The notes: a model not told the origin generated them from the letters alone. A stretch of DNA of 64,000 nt from Pseudomonas siliginis (GCF_019145195.1 NZ_JAHSTW010000011.1:62001-126000); one strand, 5' to 3'; numbered from the stretch's first letter, positions 24,831 to 35,023 are shown. Program-made: numbers and translations.

Positions 24831-25988
24831 ATGCAATTCAAGCCAGCTGTTACCGCTCTGGTCACTGCCGTCGCCCTGGCATCGCTGCTCAGCGGATGTA
24901 AAAAGGAAGAAGCGGCCCCAGCCGCTCCGCCTCCTCAGGTCGGCGTCGTCACCCTGCAACCACAAGCCTTTACCCTGACCTCGGAACTTCCGGGCCGCAC
25001 CAGTGCGTTCCGCATTGCGGAAGTTCGCCCGCAGGTCAACGGCATTATCCTCAAGCGTCTGTTCAAGGAAGGCGCCGACGTCAAAGCCGGTCAGCAGCTT
25101 TATCAGATCGATCCGTCGGTCTATGAAGCGACGCTGAAAAGTGCCGAAGCTAACCTGCGTTCGACCAAGTCGATCTCCGACCGCTACAAGCAACTGGTCG
25201 ACGAACAAGCCGTGAGCCGTCAGGAATACGACACCGCATTGGCCAACCGCCTGCAATCGGAAGCGTCGCTTCAGACTGCGCAGATCAACGTGCGTTACAC
25301 CAAGGTCTATGCGCCGATCTCCGGCCGTATCGGCCGGTCTTCGGTGACCGAAGGCGCACTGGTCAGCAATGGCCAGGCCGATGCGATGGCAGTGATTCAG
25401 CAGCTCGACCCGATCTACGTCGACGTGACCCAGTCGTCGGTGGAACTGCTGGAACTGCGCCGCGAACTGGAAAGCGGCCGTCTGCAGAAGGCTGGCGACA
25501 ACGCCGCTGCGGTCAAGCTGACCCTGGAAGACGGCAGCCAGTACAAGCTCGACGGCAAGCTGGAATTCTCCGAAGTCTCGGTTGACCAGACCACCGGCTC
25601 GGTGACCCTGCGCGCGGTGTTCCCGAACCCGGATCACACCCTCTTGCCAGGAATGTTCGTCCACGCCCAGTTGCAGGCCGGCGTCAACAGCGCAGCGATT
25701 CTCGCGCCGCAGCAAGGCGTGACCCGCGACCTCAAAGGCACCCCGACCGCACTGGTCGTCGGCGCCGACAACAAGGTCGAGCTGCGTCAGCTCAAGGCCA
25801 GCCGCACCGTCGGCAGCCAGTGGCTGATCGAAGACGGCCTGAAAGCCGGCGATCGTCTGATCACCGAAGGGCTGCAGTACGTCAAACCGGGCGTCGAGGT
25901 CAAAGCGACCGAGGCGACTAACGTCGGCACCAAGAACCCGGCCCCCGCACAGGCAGCTGACAAAGCCGCCGGCGGCAAAGGGGAGTAA
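24831..25988 (+). CDS. emhA: RND efflux periplasmic adaptor (MexA/TtgA/EmhA)
   Basis: 385 residues from the ATG at 24831 with GAGG upstream; the longer frame adds 12 residues and would bury the signal peptide. The lipoprotein signal ends LLSGCKKEEAAP. Adaptor elements are VRPQVNGIILKRLFKEGADV (lipoyl half), GQQLYQIDPSVYEATLKSAE, and KVYAPISGRIGRSSVTEGAL (second half). It joins the inner-membrane pump to the outer-membrane channel. It starts the three-gene operon, with a 3-bp gap to the pump gene. Confidence 0.95.
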   Translation: MQFKPAVTALVTAVALASLLSGCKKEEAAPAAPPPQVGVVTLQPQAFTLTSELPGRTSAFRIAEVRPQVNGIILKRLFKEGADVKAGQQLYQIDPSVYEATLKSAEANLRSTKSISDRYKQLVDEQAVSRQEYDTALANRLQSEASLQTAQINVRYTKVYAPISGRIGRSSVTEGALVSNGQADAMAVIQQLDPIYVDVTQSSVELLELRRELESGRLQKAGDNAAAVKLTLEDGSQYKLDGKLEFSEVSVDQTTGSVTLRAVFPNPDHTLLPGMFVHAQLQAGVNSAAILAPQQGVTRDLKGTPTALVVGADNKVELRQLKASRTVGSQWLIEDGLKAGDRLITEGLQYVKPGVEVKATEATNVGTKNPAPAQAADKAAGGKGE

Positions 25989-25991
25989 CCC

Positions 25992-28900
25992 ATGTCAAAA
26001 TTCTTCATCGACCGTCCGATTTTCGCCTGGGTAATCGCCCTGGTGATCATGCTGGTCGGGGCACTTTCGATCCTGAAATTGCCGATCAACCAATACCCGA
26101 GCATTGCGCCACCGGCCATTGCGATTCAGGTGACCTACCCAGGCGCGTCCGCACAAACCGTGCAGGACACCGTGGTGCAGGTCATCGAGCAACAGCTCAA
26201 CGGTATCGACAACCTGCGTTATGTGTCGTCGGAAAGTAACTCCGACGGCAGCATGACCATCACTGCGACCTTCGAGCAAGGCACCAACTCCGACACCGCG
26301 CAGGTTCAGGTCCAGAACAAGCTGAACCTGGCCACCCCGCTGCTGCCGCAGGAAGTGCAGCAACAGGGTATCCGCGTGACCAAGGCAGTGAAGAACTTCC
26401 TGCTGGTGATCGGCGTGGTGTCGCGTGACGGCAGCATGACCAAGGACGACCTGTCCAACTACATCGTGTCGAACATGCAGGACCCGATCTCGCGGACCGC
26501 CGGTGTCGGTGACTTCCAGGTCTTCGGTGCGCAGTACGCGATGCGTATCTGGCTCGACCCGGCCAAGTTGAACAACTTCAACCTGACCCCGGTCGACGTG
26601 AAGAATGCGATTGCCGCGCAGAACGTCCAGGTGTCGTCCGGTCAGCTTGGTGGCTTGCCTGCCGTGCAGGGCCAGCAACTGAACGCGACGATCATCGGCA
26701 AGACCCGTCTGCAGACCGCCGAGCAGTTCAAGGAAATCCTGCTCAAGGTCAACAAGGACGGTTCGCAGGTTCGCCTCAAAGACGTGGCTGAAGTCGGCCT
26801 CGGCGGTGAGAACTACGCGATCAGTGCCCAGTTCAACGGCAGCCCGGCGTCCGGTCTGGCGGTGAAGCTGGCCAACGGCGCCAACGCCCTCGATACCGCC
26901 AAAGCGCTGCGCAACACCATCGACAGCCTCAAGCCGTTCTTCCCGCAAGGCATGGAAGTGGTGTTCCCGTACGACACTACTCCGGTGGTGACCGAGTCGA
27001 TCAAAGGCGTGGTGCACACCTTGGTCGAAGCGATCGCGCTGGTGTTCCTGGTGATGTTCCTGTTCCTGCAGAACTTCCGCGCCACCGTCATCACCACGAT
27101 GACCGTGCCAGTGGTACTGCTCGGTACGTTCGGCATCCTCGCCGCCGCCGGTTTCAGCATCAACACCCTGACCATGTTCGGCATGGTGCTGGCCATCGGT
27201 CTGCTGGTGGACGACGCCATCGTCGTGGTGGAAAACGTCGAGCGGGTGATGAGCGAAGAAGGCTTGTCACCGAAGGAAGCGACGAAGAAGTCCATGGGCC
27301 AGATCCAGGGCGCACTGGTCGGTATCGCCCTCGTGCTCTCGGCGGTACTGCTGCCGATGGCATTCTTCAGCGGCTCCACCGGTGTGATCTACAAGCAGTT
27401 CTCGATCACCATCGTGTCGGCGATGGCCCTGTCGGTACTGGTTGCCCTGATCTTCACCCCGGCGCTGTGCGCAACCATGCTCAAGCCGATTCCGAAAGGC
27501 GAGCACGGTACCCCGAAGAAAGGTTTCTTCGGCTGGTTCAACCGTAACTTCGACCGTGGCGTACGCAGCTACGAGCGTGGCGTCGGCAACATGCTGACCC
27601 GCAAGGCGCCGTATCTGCTGGCGTATCTGCTGATCGTCGTGGGCATGATCTGGCTGTTCACCCGCATCCCGACCGCGTTCCTCCCGGAAGAAGACCAGGG
27701 CGTTCTTTTCGCCCAGGTGCAGACCCCGGCCGGTTCCAGTGCCCAGCGCACGCAGGTGGTGGTGGATGAAATGCGTGAGTATCTGCTGCGTCCGAACAAG
27801 GACGGCGGTGAAGCGGACGCGGTGGCTTCGGTGTTTACCGTGACCGGCTTCAACTTCGCCGGCCGTGGCCAGAGCTCGGGTATGGCGTTCATCATGCTCA
27901 AGCCGTGGGGCGAACGTAACGCCGACAACAGCGTGTTCAACCTCGCTGCGCGTGCCCAGCAACACTTCTTCAGCTTCCGCGACGCGATGGTGTTTGCCTT
28001 CGCCCCGCCAGCGGTTCTGGAATTGGGTAACGCCACCGGTTTCGACGTATTCCTGCAAGACCGCGCCGGTATTGGTCACGAAAAACTGATGGAAGCGCGC
28101 AACCAGTTCCTCGGCATGGCGGCGCAAAGCAAGGTGCTGACCCAGGTGCGTCCGAACGGCCTGAACGATGAGCCGCAGTTCCAGCTGGAGATCGATGACG
28201 AGAAGGCCAGTGCCCTCGGCATCACCATCAGCGACATCAACAACACCCTGTCGATCGCGCTGGGCAGTAGCTACGTCAACGACTTCATCGACCGTGGTCG
28301 GGTGAAGAAAGTCTACGTGCAGGGCCAGCCGGACTCGCGCATGAGCCCCGAAGACCTGAAGAAGTGGTACGTGCGCAACGCCGAAGGCACCATGGTTCCG
28401 TTCTCGGCGTTCGCCAAGGGCGAGTGGGTCTACGGTTCGCCGAAACTGGCGCGCTACAACGGTGTGGAAGCGGTCGAAGTCCTCGGGGCTCCGGCGCCGG
28501 GCTACTCCACCGGTGAAGCGATGGCTGAAGTCGAAGCGATTGCCAAGAAGCTGCCGGCCGGTGTCGGTATCTCCTGGACCGGTCTGTCATACGAGGAGCG
28601 TCTGTCCGGCTCGCAAGCGCCAGCGCTGTACGCCCTGTCGCTGCTGATGGTGTTCCTGTGTCTGGCGGCGCTGTATGAAAGCTGGTCGATTCCGATCGCG
28701 GTCATGCTCGTGGTACCGCTGGGGATCATCGGCGCACTGATGGCCACCAGCCTGCGCGGTCTGTCCAACGACGTGTACTTCCAGGTGGGGTTGTTGACGA
28801 CCATCGGTCTGGCGGCTAAAAACGCCATTCTGATCGTCGAATTCGCCAAGGAACTGCATGAACAGGGACGCAGCCTGCGTGAAGCGGCAATCGAAGCCTG

Positions 28901-29156
28901 CCGCATGCGTCTGCGCCCGATCATCATGACCTCGCTGGCCTTCGTTCTCGGTGTTGTGCCGCTGGCGATTTCCACCGGCGCCGGTTCAGGCAGTCAGCAC
29001 GCGATCGGTACCGGCGTGATTGGCGGTATGCTCACGGCCACGATCCTGGCGATCTTCTGGGTCCCACTGTTCTTCGTTACTGTGTCGTCCATCGGTCAGC
29101 GCAAAAAGACCGACGTGGATGAGACTACTGAAACTCCTAAAGAGGCTGGCCAATGA
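25992..29156 (+). CDS. emhB: RND efflux inner-membrane pump (MexB/TtgB/EmhB, HAE1 family)
   Basis: 1054 residues, the usual HAE1 size. It opens MSKFFIDRPIFAWVIALVIM and has the proton-relay pair Asp407-Asp408 in GLLVDDAIVVVENVERVMSE. Twelve transmembrane helices and two large periplasmic loops are in the expected order, and GLAAKNAILIVEFAKE is the TM10 region. It is a proton-driven trimeric exporter of hydrophobic drugs, solvents and dyes. Its stop overlaps the start of the channel gene by 4 bp. Confidence 0.97.
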   Translation: MSKFFIDRPIFAWVIALVIMLVGALSILKLPINQYPSIAPPAIAIQVTYPGASAQTVQDTVVQVIEQQLNGIDNLRYVSSESNSDGSMTITATFEQGTNSDTAQVQVQNKLNLATPLLPQEVQQQGIRVTKAVKNFLLVIGVVSRDGSMTKDDLSNYIVSNMQDPISRTAGVGDFQVFGAQYAMRIWLDPAKLNNFNLTPVDVKNAIAAQNVQVSSGQLGGLPAVQGQQLNATIIGKTRLQTAEQFKEILLKVNKDGSQVRLKDVAEVGLGGENYAISAQFNGSPASGLAVKLANGANALDTAKALRNTIDSLKPFFPQGMEVVFPYDTTPVVTESIKGVVHTLVEAIALVFLVMFLFLQNFRATVITTMTVPVVLLGTFGILAAAGFSINTLTMFGMVLAIGLLVDDAIVVVENVERVMSEEGLSPKEATKKSMGQIQGALVGIALVLSAVLLPMAFFSGSTGVIYKQFSITIVSAMALSVLVALIFTPALCATMLKPIPKGEHGTPKKGFFGWFNRNFDRGVRSYERGVGNMLTRKAPYLLAYLLIVVGMIWLFTRIPTAFLPEEDQGVLFAQVQTPAGSSAQRTQVVVDEMREYLLRPNKDGGEADAVASVFTVTGFNFAGRGQSSGMAFIMLKPWGERNADNSVFNLAARAQQHFFSFRDAMVFAFAPPAVLELGNATGFDVFLQDRAGIGHEKLMEARNQFLGMAAQSKVLTQVRPNGLNDEPQFQLEIDDEKASALGITISDINNTLSIALGSSYVNDFIDRGRVKKVYVQGQPDSRMSPEDLKKWYVRNAEGTMVPFSAFAKGEWVYGSPKLARYNGVEAVEVLGAPAPGYSTGEAMAEVEAIAKKLPAGVGISWTGLSYEERLSGSQAPALYALSLLMVFLCLAALYESWSIPIAVMLVVPLGIIGALMATSLRGLSNDVYFQVGLLTTIGLAAKNAILIVEFAKELHEQGRSLREAAIEACRMRLRPIIMTSLAFVLGVVPLAISTGAGSGSQHAIGTGVIGGMLTATILAIFWVPLFFVTVSSIGQRKKTDVDETTETPKEAGQ

Positions 29157-30613
29157 GCAAGTCGCTACTCTCCATCGCAGTCGCCGCCTTCGTGCTGAGC
29201 GGTTGCTCGCTGATACCTGACTATCAGCAGCCTGAGGCTCCGGTCGCAGGCCAGTACCCGCAGGGGCCGGCATATTCGCCGGCCCAGGCTCCGGCGCAAG
29301 CCGCTGCCGAACAGGGCTGGAAGCAGTTTTTCCATGACCCTGCACTGCAACAGCTGATCCAGGTCGCCCTGGAAAACAACCGCGACCTGCGTGTCGCGGC
29401 GCTGAACATCGACGCTTACGCGGCGCAGTACCGCATCCAGCGCGCCGACCTGTTCCCGGCAGTGTCGGCCAATGCCGCCGGCAGCCGCCAGCGTCTGCCG
29501 GCCCGTGCCTCGCAGACCGGCGAGTCGATGATCAGCAGCTCCTACTCGGCCACCGTCGGCGTCAGCGCCTATGAACTCGACCTGTTCGGTCGGGTGCGCA
29601 GCCTGAGCGAGCAAGCGTTGCAACAGTACTTCGCTACTGAAGAAGCACGCCGCAGTACGCAGATCAGTCTGGTCGCCAACGTCGCCAATGCCTACCTGAC
29701 CTGGCAGGCGGACAAGGAACTGCTCAAGCTGACGCAGGACACCCTCGGTGCCTTCGAAGAAAGCTACAAGCTGACCAGCCGCAGCAACGAAGTCGGTGTG
29801 GCTTCGGCGCTGGATCTGGCGCAGTCGCGCACTTCCGTGGAAAACGCCCGGGCGCAACTGGCGCGTTATACCCGCCAGGTCGCACAGGACGAAAACAGCC
29901 TGACCCTGCTGCTCGGCACCGGTATTCCGGCCAATCTGCAAGCCGCCAAACCGCTGTCTGATGATCTGCTCAGCGACGTACCGGCCGGTCTGCCTTCGGA
30001 CCTGCTGCAACGTCGTCCGGACATCCTCCAGGCCGAGTACAACCTGAAGGCGGCCAACGCCAACATCGGCGCGGCGCGTGCAGCGTTCTTCCCGAGCATC
30101 AGTCTGACGGCCAACGCGGGCAGCCTGAGCCCGGACCTGTCCGGCCTGTTCAAGGGCGGTTCGGGGACGTGGCTGTTCCAGCCGCAGATCAACCTGCCGA
30201 TCTTCAACGCCGGCAGCCTGCGCGCCAGCCTCGACTACGCCAAGATCCAGAAGGACATTGGCGTGGCGAACTACGAGAAGTCCATCCAGACCGCCTTCCA
30301 GGAAGTCGCCGACGGCCTCGCCGCCCGCCAGACCTACACCGAGCAGCTGCAAGCGCAGCGTGACTTCGTTCAGGCCAACCAGGATTACTACCGCCTGGCC
30401 GAACGTCGCTACCGCATCGGCGTCGACAGCAACCTGACCTTCCTCGATGCCCAGCGTCAGTTGTTCAGCGCGCAACAAGCGTTGATCTCCGACCGCCTCG
30501 CGCAGCTGACCAGTGCGGTCAACCTGTACAAGGCACTGGGCGGTGGCTGGAATGCGCAGACCGCGCAGAACGAAGCGCTGAAAGAAGAAGCGCCGAAGAT
30601 GAAGCTGTTCTGA
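29153..30613 (+). CDS. emhC: RND efflux outer-membrane channel lipoprotein (OprM/TtgC/EmhC)
   Basis: 486 residues. The lipoprotein signal ends FVLSGCSLIPDYQQPEAPVA. Two OEP repeats are seen, with GVSAYELDLFGRVRSLSEQA in the first and PQINLPIFNAGSLRASLDYA in the second. It forms the trimeric outer-membrane exit duct for the pump. The ATG overlaps the emhB stop, so it is translationally coupled. A rho-independent terminator follows. Confidence 0.96.
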   Translation: MSKSLLSIAVAAFVLSGCSLIPDYQQPEAPVAGQYPQGPAYSPAQAPAQAAAEQGWKQFFHDPALQQLIQVALENNRDLRVAALNIDAYAAQYRIQRADLFPAVSANAAGSRQRLPARASQTGESMISSSYSATVGVSAYELDLFGRVRSLSEQALQQYFATEEARRSTQISLVANVANAYLTWQADKELLKLTQDTLGAFEESYKLTSRSNEVGVASALDLAQSRTSVENARAQLARYTRQVAQDENSLTLLLGTGIPANLQAAKPLSDDLLSDVPAGLPSDLLQRRPDILQAEYNLKAANANIGAARAAFFPSISLTANAGSLSPDLSGLFKGGSGTWLFQPQINLPIFNAGSLRASLDYAKIQKDIGVANYEKSIQTAFQEVADGLAARQTYTEQLQAQRDFVQANQDYYRLAERRYRIGVDSNLTFLDAQRQLFSAQQALISDRLAQLTSAVNLYKALGGGWNAQTAQNEALKEEAPKMKLF

Positions 30614-30631
30614 TCATCGGCTGAATACATC

Positions 30632-30658
30632 AAGCCCACCTTATTGGTGGGCTTTTTG
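30632..30658 (+). terminator. Rho-independent terminator of the efflux operon
   Basis: AAGCCCACC and GGTGGGCTT form the stem, followed by TTT, directly after emhC. Confidence 0.92.
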
Positions 30659-30693
30659 TTGCCTGTCGCAAAGGTTTGCCCGCCGAACTGGCC

Positions 30694-30760
30694 TCTCGCG
30701 AGCAGGCTCGCTCCCACCGGGAAAAGCGTTCCAATTGTGGGAGCGAGCCTGCTCGCGAAG
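30694..30760. repeat. Inverted REP pair
   Basis: CGCGAGCAGGCTCGCTCCCA (from 30698) and its inverse (to about 30760) are separated by only about 18 bp. The remaining 270 bp to the porin gene hold no convincing gene; an ATG at 30899 opens only a very short frame. Confidence 0.85.
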
Positions 30761-31028
30761 AGGACCAAACACTCACCACAAATCCGCATGAATCTTGCGT
30801 TCGATAACCGCCCAAAACCCGCTTTCAGCAATTGAACCCGAGCATACAGGCCCTTCACCATTCGCCTCAGAAAACCAATAACAACAAGGTTCGACACCAT
30901 GCTCCAGCGCCCTGCCCCGCCTGGCTGACCGCCACCGCTGCATCTCAGACCTGCATCACGTTGCCTGCGCCGCACCCGCCGCGACAGCGCCGCCGTTCGC
31001 CCTAAAAAAACAAGAGAGACCCAAGTCC

Positions 31029-32288
31029 ATGACAGTTTTCCCTGTGCCCCACACATTGCCCGCTGTGATCGCCCTGGCCATCGCCGGTCTGGCCCTGCCA
31101 GCCAGCGCCGAAGAAGGCGGCTTCGTTGAAGGCGCCAAGGTCAACCTCAACCTGCGCAACTTCTACATCAACCGCAACTTCACCAACCCGACCAAGGCCC
31201 AAGGCAAAGCTGAAGAGTGGACACAGAGCTTCATTCTCGACGCCAAATCCGGCTTCACCCAAGGCACCGTCGGTTTCGGCATGGACGTACTCGGGCTGTA
31301 TTCGATCAAGCTCGATGGCGGTAAAGGCACGGGCGGTACGCAGTTGTTGCCGCTGGACCATGACGGGCGCCCGGCGGATAACTTCGGCCGCACCAACGTC
31401 GCGTTCAAGGCCAAGCTTTCGCAGACCGAAGTCAAGGTCGGCGAGTGGATGCCGGTGCTGCCGATTCTGCGTTCGGACGACGGTCGCTCGCTGCCGCAAA
31501 CCTTCCGTGGCGGCCAGATCACCTCCAAGGAAATCGCCGGCCTGACCCTCTATGGCGGCCAGTTCCGCGCCAACAGCCCGCGCGACGACAGCAGCATGAG
31601 CGACATGTCGATGACCGGCAAAGCCGCGTTCACCTCTGATCGTTTCAACTTCCAGGGCGGCGAATACCTGTTCAACGACAAGCGCACGCAGATCGGCTTA
31701 TGGAACGCGCAGCTCAAGGACATCTACAGCCAGCAGTACCTCAACGTACTGCACAGCCAGCCGCTTGGTGACTGGACGCTGGGCGCCAACCTCGGCTTTT
31801 TCTACGGCAAGGAAGATGGCAGCGCGCGTGCCGGCGATCTGGACAACAAGACCTGGTACGGGATGTTTTCGGCCAAGTACGGCGGCAACACGTTCTACCT
31901 CGGCCTGCAAAAACTCACCGGCGACAGCGCCTGGATGCGCGTCAATGGCACCAGCGGCGGCACCCTGGCCAACGACAGCTACAACGCCAGTTATGACAAT
32001 GCTCAGGAACGCTCCTGGCAGTTGCGCCACGACTACAACTTCGCCGCCATGGGCATCCCCGGCCTGACCCTGATGAACCGCTACATCAGCGGCGACAACG
32101 TGCACACCGGGACGATCACCGACGGCAAGGAATGGGGCCGCGAATCGGAACTGGGCTACACGGTGCAGAGCGGCACGTTGAAGGATCTGAACGTCAGATG
32201 GCGCAACTCGACCATGCGCCGCGACTTCAGCAACAACGAGTTCGATGAAAATCGCCTGATCGTCAGCTACCCGATCAGCCTGCTGTAA
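31029..32288 (+). CDS. OprD-family outer-membrane porin
   Basis: 419 residues with a signal peptide ending near LALPASA-EE. OprD features are NLRNFYINRNFTNPTKAQGK, AEEWTQSFILDAKSGFTQGT, the GEWMPVLPILRSDDGRSLPQ loop and GLTLYGGQFRANSPRD; it ends with the hydrophobic strand RLIVSYPISLL typical of outer-membrane barrels. OprD and Opd porins admit amino acids or aromatic acids. Lying next to the pca genes, it probably admits an aromatic acid such as protocatechuate, vanillate or 4-hydroxybenzoate. In P. putida a porin-like gene, pcaP, also ends the pca cluster, but here the porin is on the opposite strand. Confidence 0.88.
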   Translation: MTVFPVPHTLPAVIALAIAGLALPASAEEGGFVEGAKVNLNLRNFYINRNFTNPTKAQGKAEEWTQSFILDAKSGFTQGTVGFGMDVLGLYSIKLDGGKGTGGTQLLPLDHDGRPADNFGRTNVAFKAKLSQTEVKVGEWMPVLPILRSDDGRSLPQTFRGGQITSKEIAGLTLYGGQFRANSPRDDSSMSDMSMTGKAAFTSDRFNFQGGEYLFNDKRTQIGLWNAQLKDIYSQQYLNVLHSQPLGDWTLGANLGFFYGKEDGSARAGDLDNKTWYGMFSAKYGGNTFYLGLQKLTGDSAWMRVNGTSGGTLANDSYNASYDNAQERSWQLRHDYNFAAMGIPGLTLMNRYISGDNVHTGTITDGKEWGRESELGYTVQSGTLKDLNVRWRNSTMRRDFSNNEFDENRLIVSYPISLL

Positions 32289-32303
32289 CCAAGCATGCTC
32301 CAC

Positions 32304-32434
32304 TGTGGGAGTGAGCCTGCTCGCGAAAGCGCTGCTTCAGTCGACATCTCTGTCGAATGTGAAATGGCCTTCGCGAGCAGGCTCGCTCCCACAGGGAAAT
32401 GCATTCCAATGTGGGAGCGAGCCTGCTCGCGAAG
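32304..32434. repeat. Three REP sequences
   Basis: REP cores lie at about 32304-32328, 32369-32393 (inverse) and 32410-32434, filling the space between the convergent porin and pcaC genes. Confidence 0.85.
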
Positions 32435-32452
32435 GCGTCAGTGGCAACAACC

Positions 32453-32845
32453 TCACTCGCGGGATTCAACCCCGAGTTCATCCCACACCGATTCGGCCAG
32501 ATGAAACGTCGCGTTCGCCGCCGGAATTCCGCAGTAGATTGCGCTCTGCATGATCACTTCCTTGATCTCGCCACGGCTGACGCCGTTGTTGGCTGCCGCG
32601 CGCAGGTGCAGTTTCAGTTCGCCCTCGCGGTTCATGCCGATCAGCATGGCGATGGTGATCAGGCTGCGGGTGTGCCGGGGCAGGCCCGGGCGGGTCCAGA
32701 TGTCGCCCCAGGCGTGGCGGGTGATCATCTCCTGGAATTCGGAGTTGAACTCGGTCAGGGTGGTCAGGCTGCGATCAACGTGGGCATCGCCCAGCACCGC
32801 GCGGCGGACTTGCATGCCTTCGTCGTAACGTTGTTTCTCGTCCAC
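32453..32845 (-). CDS. pcaC: 4-carboxymuconolactone decarboxylase
   Basis: 130 residues starting at a GTG (32845) with GAGGAAG just upstream, overlapping the pcaD stop region; the longer frame has no support. The CMD fold is clear: EFQEMITRHAWGDIWTRPGL, then PRHTRSLITIAMLIGMNREG and the C-terminal helix EIKEVIMQSAIYCGIPAANA with its Cys and the HLAE segment. It decarboxylates gamma-carboxymuconolactone to beta-ketoadipate enol-lactone. It is the last gene of pcaTBDC. Confidence 0.95.
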   Translation of the reverse strand: MDEKQRYDEGMQVRRAVLGDAHVDRSLTTLTEFNSEFQEMITRHAWGDIWTRPGLPRHTRSLITIAMLIGMNREGELKLHLRAAANNGVSRGEIKEVIMQSAIYCGIPAANATFHLAESVWDELGVESRE

Positions 32846-32855
32846 AAATTCTTCC

Positions 32856-33647
32856 TCACTGAGCCTGCAAAAACGCCAGCACACGGTCGCTGAAAGCGGC
32901 ACCGGCCTGCACGTTGGACAAATGCGCCGCATGGAACTCGGCGTACTCGGCGCCGCGCACATGGTCGCGAATGAAATGCCCACCGGACGGCGGAGTTACC
33001 GCATCTTCGCTGCCGGCAATCACCAGCAATGGCACGTTGATCGAAGCCAGTTGTTCACGGAAATCGGCGTCGCGCACGGCCGCGCAGTTGGCCGCATAGC
33101 CTTGTGGATTGGTTGCGGCAAGCATGTCGGTAATCTTCTTCGCCGCCTCGGGATGCGCTGCGGAAAAGTCCGGGGTGAACCAGCGCGCAATCGAGGCATC
33201 ACGCAGCGCGACCATCGCCGCCGGGCCGTCGCGCAGTACGGTTTCGATGCGCGGATTCCATACCGACGGATCGCCGATTTTCGCCGCCGTGTTGCACACG
33301 ATCAGTTTGTGCAGACGATGGCCGGCATTGATCCCCAGCCACTGACCGATCAGCCCGCCCATCGACAACCCGCAGAAATGCGCGCGCTCGATATGCAGCG
33401 CATCGAGCAGACCGAGCACGTCGCGACCGAGTTGTTCGATGCTGTACGGCCCTTCGGTGACCAGCGATTGCCCATGGCCGCGCGTGTCGAAACGCAGCAC
33501 GCGGAAATGCTCGGCGAACGCCGGCATCTGCGCGTCCCACATGTGCAGGTCGGTGCCCAGCGAGTTGGACAGCACCAGCACCGGCGCAGCGGCCGGGCCT
33601 TCTATTTGATAGTGCAGTTCGCCATCGGCGAGTTGAACGAAAGCCAC
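32856..33647 (-). CDS. pcaD: 3-oxoadipate enol-lactonase
   Basis: 263 residues, an alpha/beta hydrolase. The nucleophile is the Ser in HFCGLSMGGLIGQWLG; the acid is the Asp in VIAGSEDAVTPP and the His is in EFHAAHLSNVQAG. The start NSLGTDLHMWDAQMPAF matches PcaD. It hydrolyses beta-ketoadipate enol-lactone to beta-ketoadipate. Gaps are 11 bp to pcaB and 10 bp to pcaC. Confidence 0.96.
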   Translation of the reverse strand: MAFVQLADGELHYQIEGPAAAPVLVLSNSLGTDLHMWDAQMPAFAEHFRVLRFDTRGHGQSLVTEGPYSIEQLGRDVLGLLDALHIERAHFCGLSMGGLIGQWLGINAGHRLHKLIVCNTAAKIGDPSVWNPRIETVLRDGPAAMVALRDASIARWFTPDFSAAHPEAAKKITDMLAATNPQGYAANCAAVRDADFREQLASINVPLLVIAGSEDAVTPPSGGHFIRDHVRGAEYAEFHAAHLSNVQAGAAFSDRVLAFLQAQ

Positions 33648-33658
33648 AGCCCTCTCCT

Positions 33659-35023
33659 TCAGACAGTCAAAGCGTTGTGTTCAGCTACCGCGCGCTCGAC
33701 CCAGGCTTGCGCCTGGCCAAGGTAATGCGCGGGGTTCAGAAGATCATCGAGTTCAGCGCCACTGAGTTCGGCGGTGACTTGCGGCTCGTCAGCGAGCACC
33801 GCACGCAAATGGCGTTGCTCGGCCACGGCGCGTTTGCAGCATTGTTCGAGCAGATGATGCGCGGTGTCGCGGCCGACGCGTTGGGCGAGGACGATGCTCA
33901 CCGCTTCGGCCAGCACCAGGCCTTGGGTCAATTCGAGGTTGCGGGCCATGCGCGCCGCGTCGACTTCCAGACCGTCGGCCAGCAAGCGCGCCTGTTGCAG
34001 CGAACCGGACGCCAGGCAGCAGATTTCCGGCAGGGTTTCCCATTCGGCGTGCCACAAACCGAGGCTGCGTTCGTGCTCCTGCGGCATCGCGCTGAACAGC
34101 GTCGACACCAGCCCCGGCACCCGCGTGGCCGCGCCGATCAGCACCGCCGCGCCGACCGGGTTGCGTTTGTGCGGCATGGTCGACGAACCGCCCTTGCCCG
34201 GTGCCGCAGGCTCAAAAACCTCCGCTGCTTCGGTCTGCATCAACAGGCTGATGTCGCGGCCGAATTTGCCGAGGCTCCCGGCGATCAGGCCAAGCACCGC
34301 GCCGAATTCGACGATGCGATCACGCTGGGTATGCCACGGTTGCTCGGGCAGGGTCAGTTGCAGCTCTTCGGCCAATGCTTTGGCGATCGGCAACGCCTGT
34401 TCACCCAGCGCCGCGAGCGTGCCGGAGGCGCCACCGAATTGCAGCACCAGCAGACGCGGTTTCAGTTGTTGCAGACGCTGACGGCTGCGCGTGACGGCGC
34501 CGAGCCATCCAGCGATTTTCATACCGAGGGTCACTGGCGTCGCGTGTTGCAGCCAGGTGCGCCCGGCCAGTGGCGTGGTGGCGAAACGTTGGGCCTGAAC
34601 GGCGAGCGAGTCGGCCAGTTGTGCCAGTTGGTTTTCGATCAGCGCCAGCGCCTGGCGCACTTGCAGGACCAACCCGGAATCCATCACGTCCTGACTGGTC
34701 GCGCCCAGATGCACATAGCGCTCGGCTTCGGCATCGCTCGAAGCGATCTGCTTGCCCAACGCCTTCACCAGCGGAATCGCCGAATTGCCGGCCGTGGCAA
34801 TCGCCTCGCCCAGCGCTGCGAAGTCATACAGACCGGCGTCGCACGCTGCGGCAATCGGCGCCACAGCGGATGAAGGAATCAGCCCGACCCGCGCCTCGGC
34901 CCGGGCCAGCGCCGCTTCAAAATCAAGCATCGCCTGCACCCGGCCCTGATCGCAGAAAACTTCGCGCATATCGTGGGCGGTGAAGTAGGCATCGAACAAT
35001 TGATTGCCCGGTCGCTGAGTCAT
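33659..35023 (-). CDS. pcaB: 3-carboxy-cis,cis-muconate cycloisomerase
   Basis: 454 residues from the ATG at 35023, with AAGGA upstream; the longer frame adds 13 residues. The fumarase/aspartase superfamily signature GKGGSSTMPHKRNPVGAAVL is present, and YVHLGATSQDVMDSGLVLQV is the second conserved region. It lactonises beta-carboxymuconate to gamma-carboxymuconolactone. The bacterial enzyme belongs to this superfamily, unlike the fungal one. Confidence 0.95.
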   Translation of the reverse strand: MTQRPGNQLFDAYFTAHDMREVFCDQGRVQAMLDFEAALARAEARVGLIPSSAVAPIAAACDAGLYDFAALGEAIATAGNSAIPLVKALGKQIASSDAEAERYVHLGATSQDVMDSGLVLQVRQALALIENQLAQLADSLAVQAQRFATTPLAGRTWLQHATPVTLGMKIAGWLGAVTRSRQRLQQLKPRLLVLQFGGASGTLAALGEQALPIAKALAEELQLTLPEQPWHTQRDRIVEFGAVLGLIAGSLGKFGRDISLLMQTEAAEVFEPAAPGKGGSSTMPHKRNPVGAAVLIGAATRVPGLVSTLFSAMPQEHERSLGLWHAEWETLPEICCLASGSLQQARLLADGLEVDAARMARNLELTQGLVLAEAVSIVLAQRVGRDTAHHLLEQCCKRAVAEQRHLRAVLADEPQVTAELSGAELDDLLNPAHYLGQAQAWVERAVAEHNALTV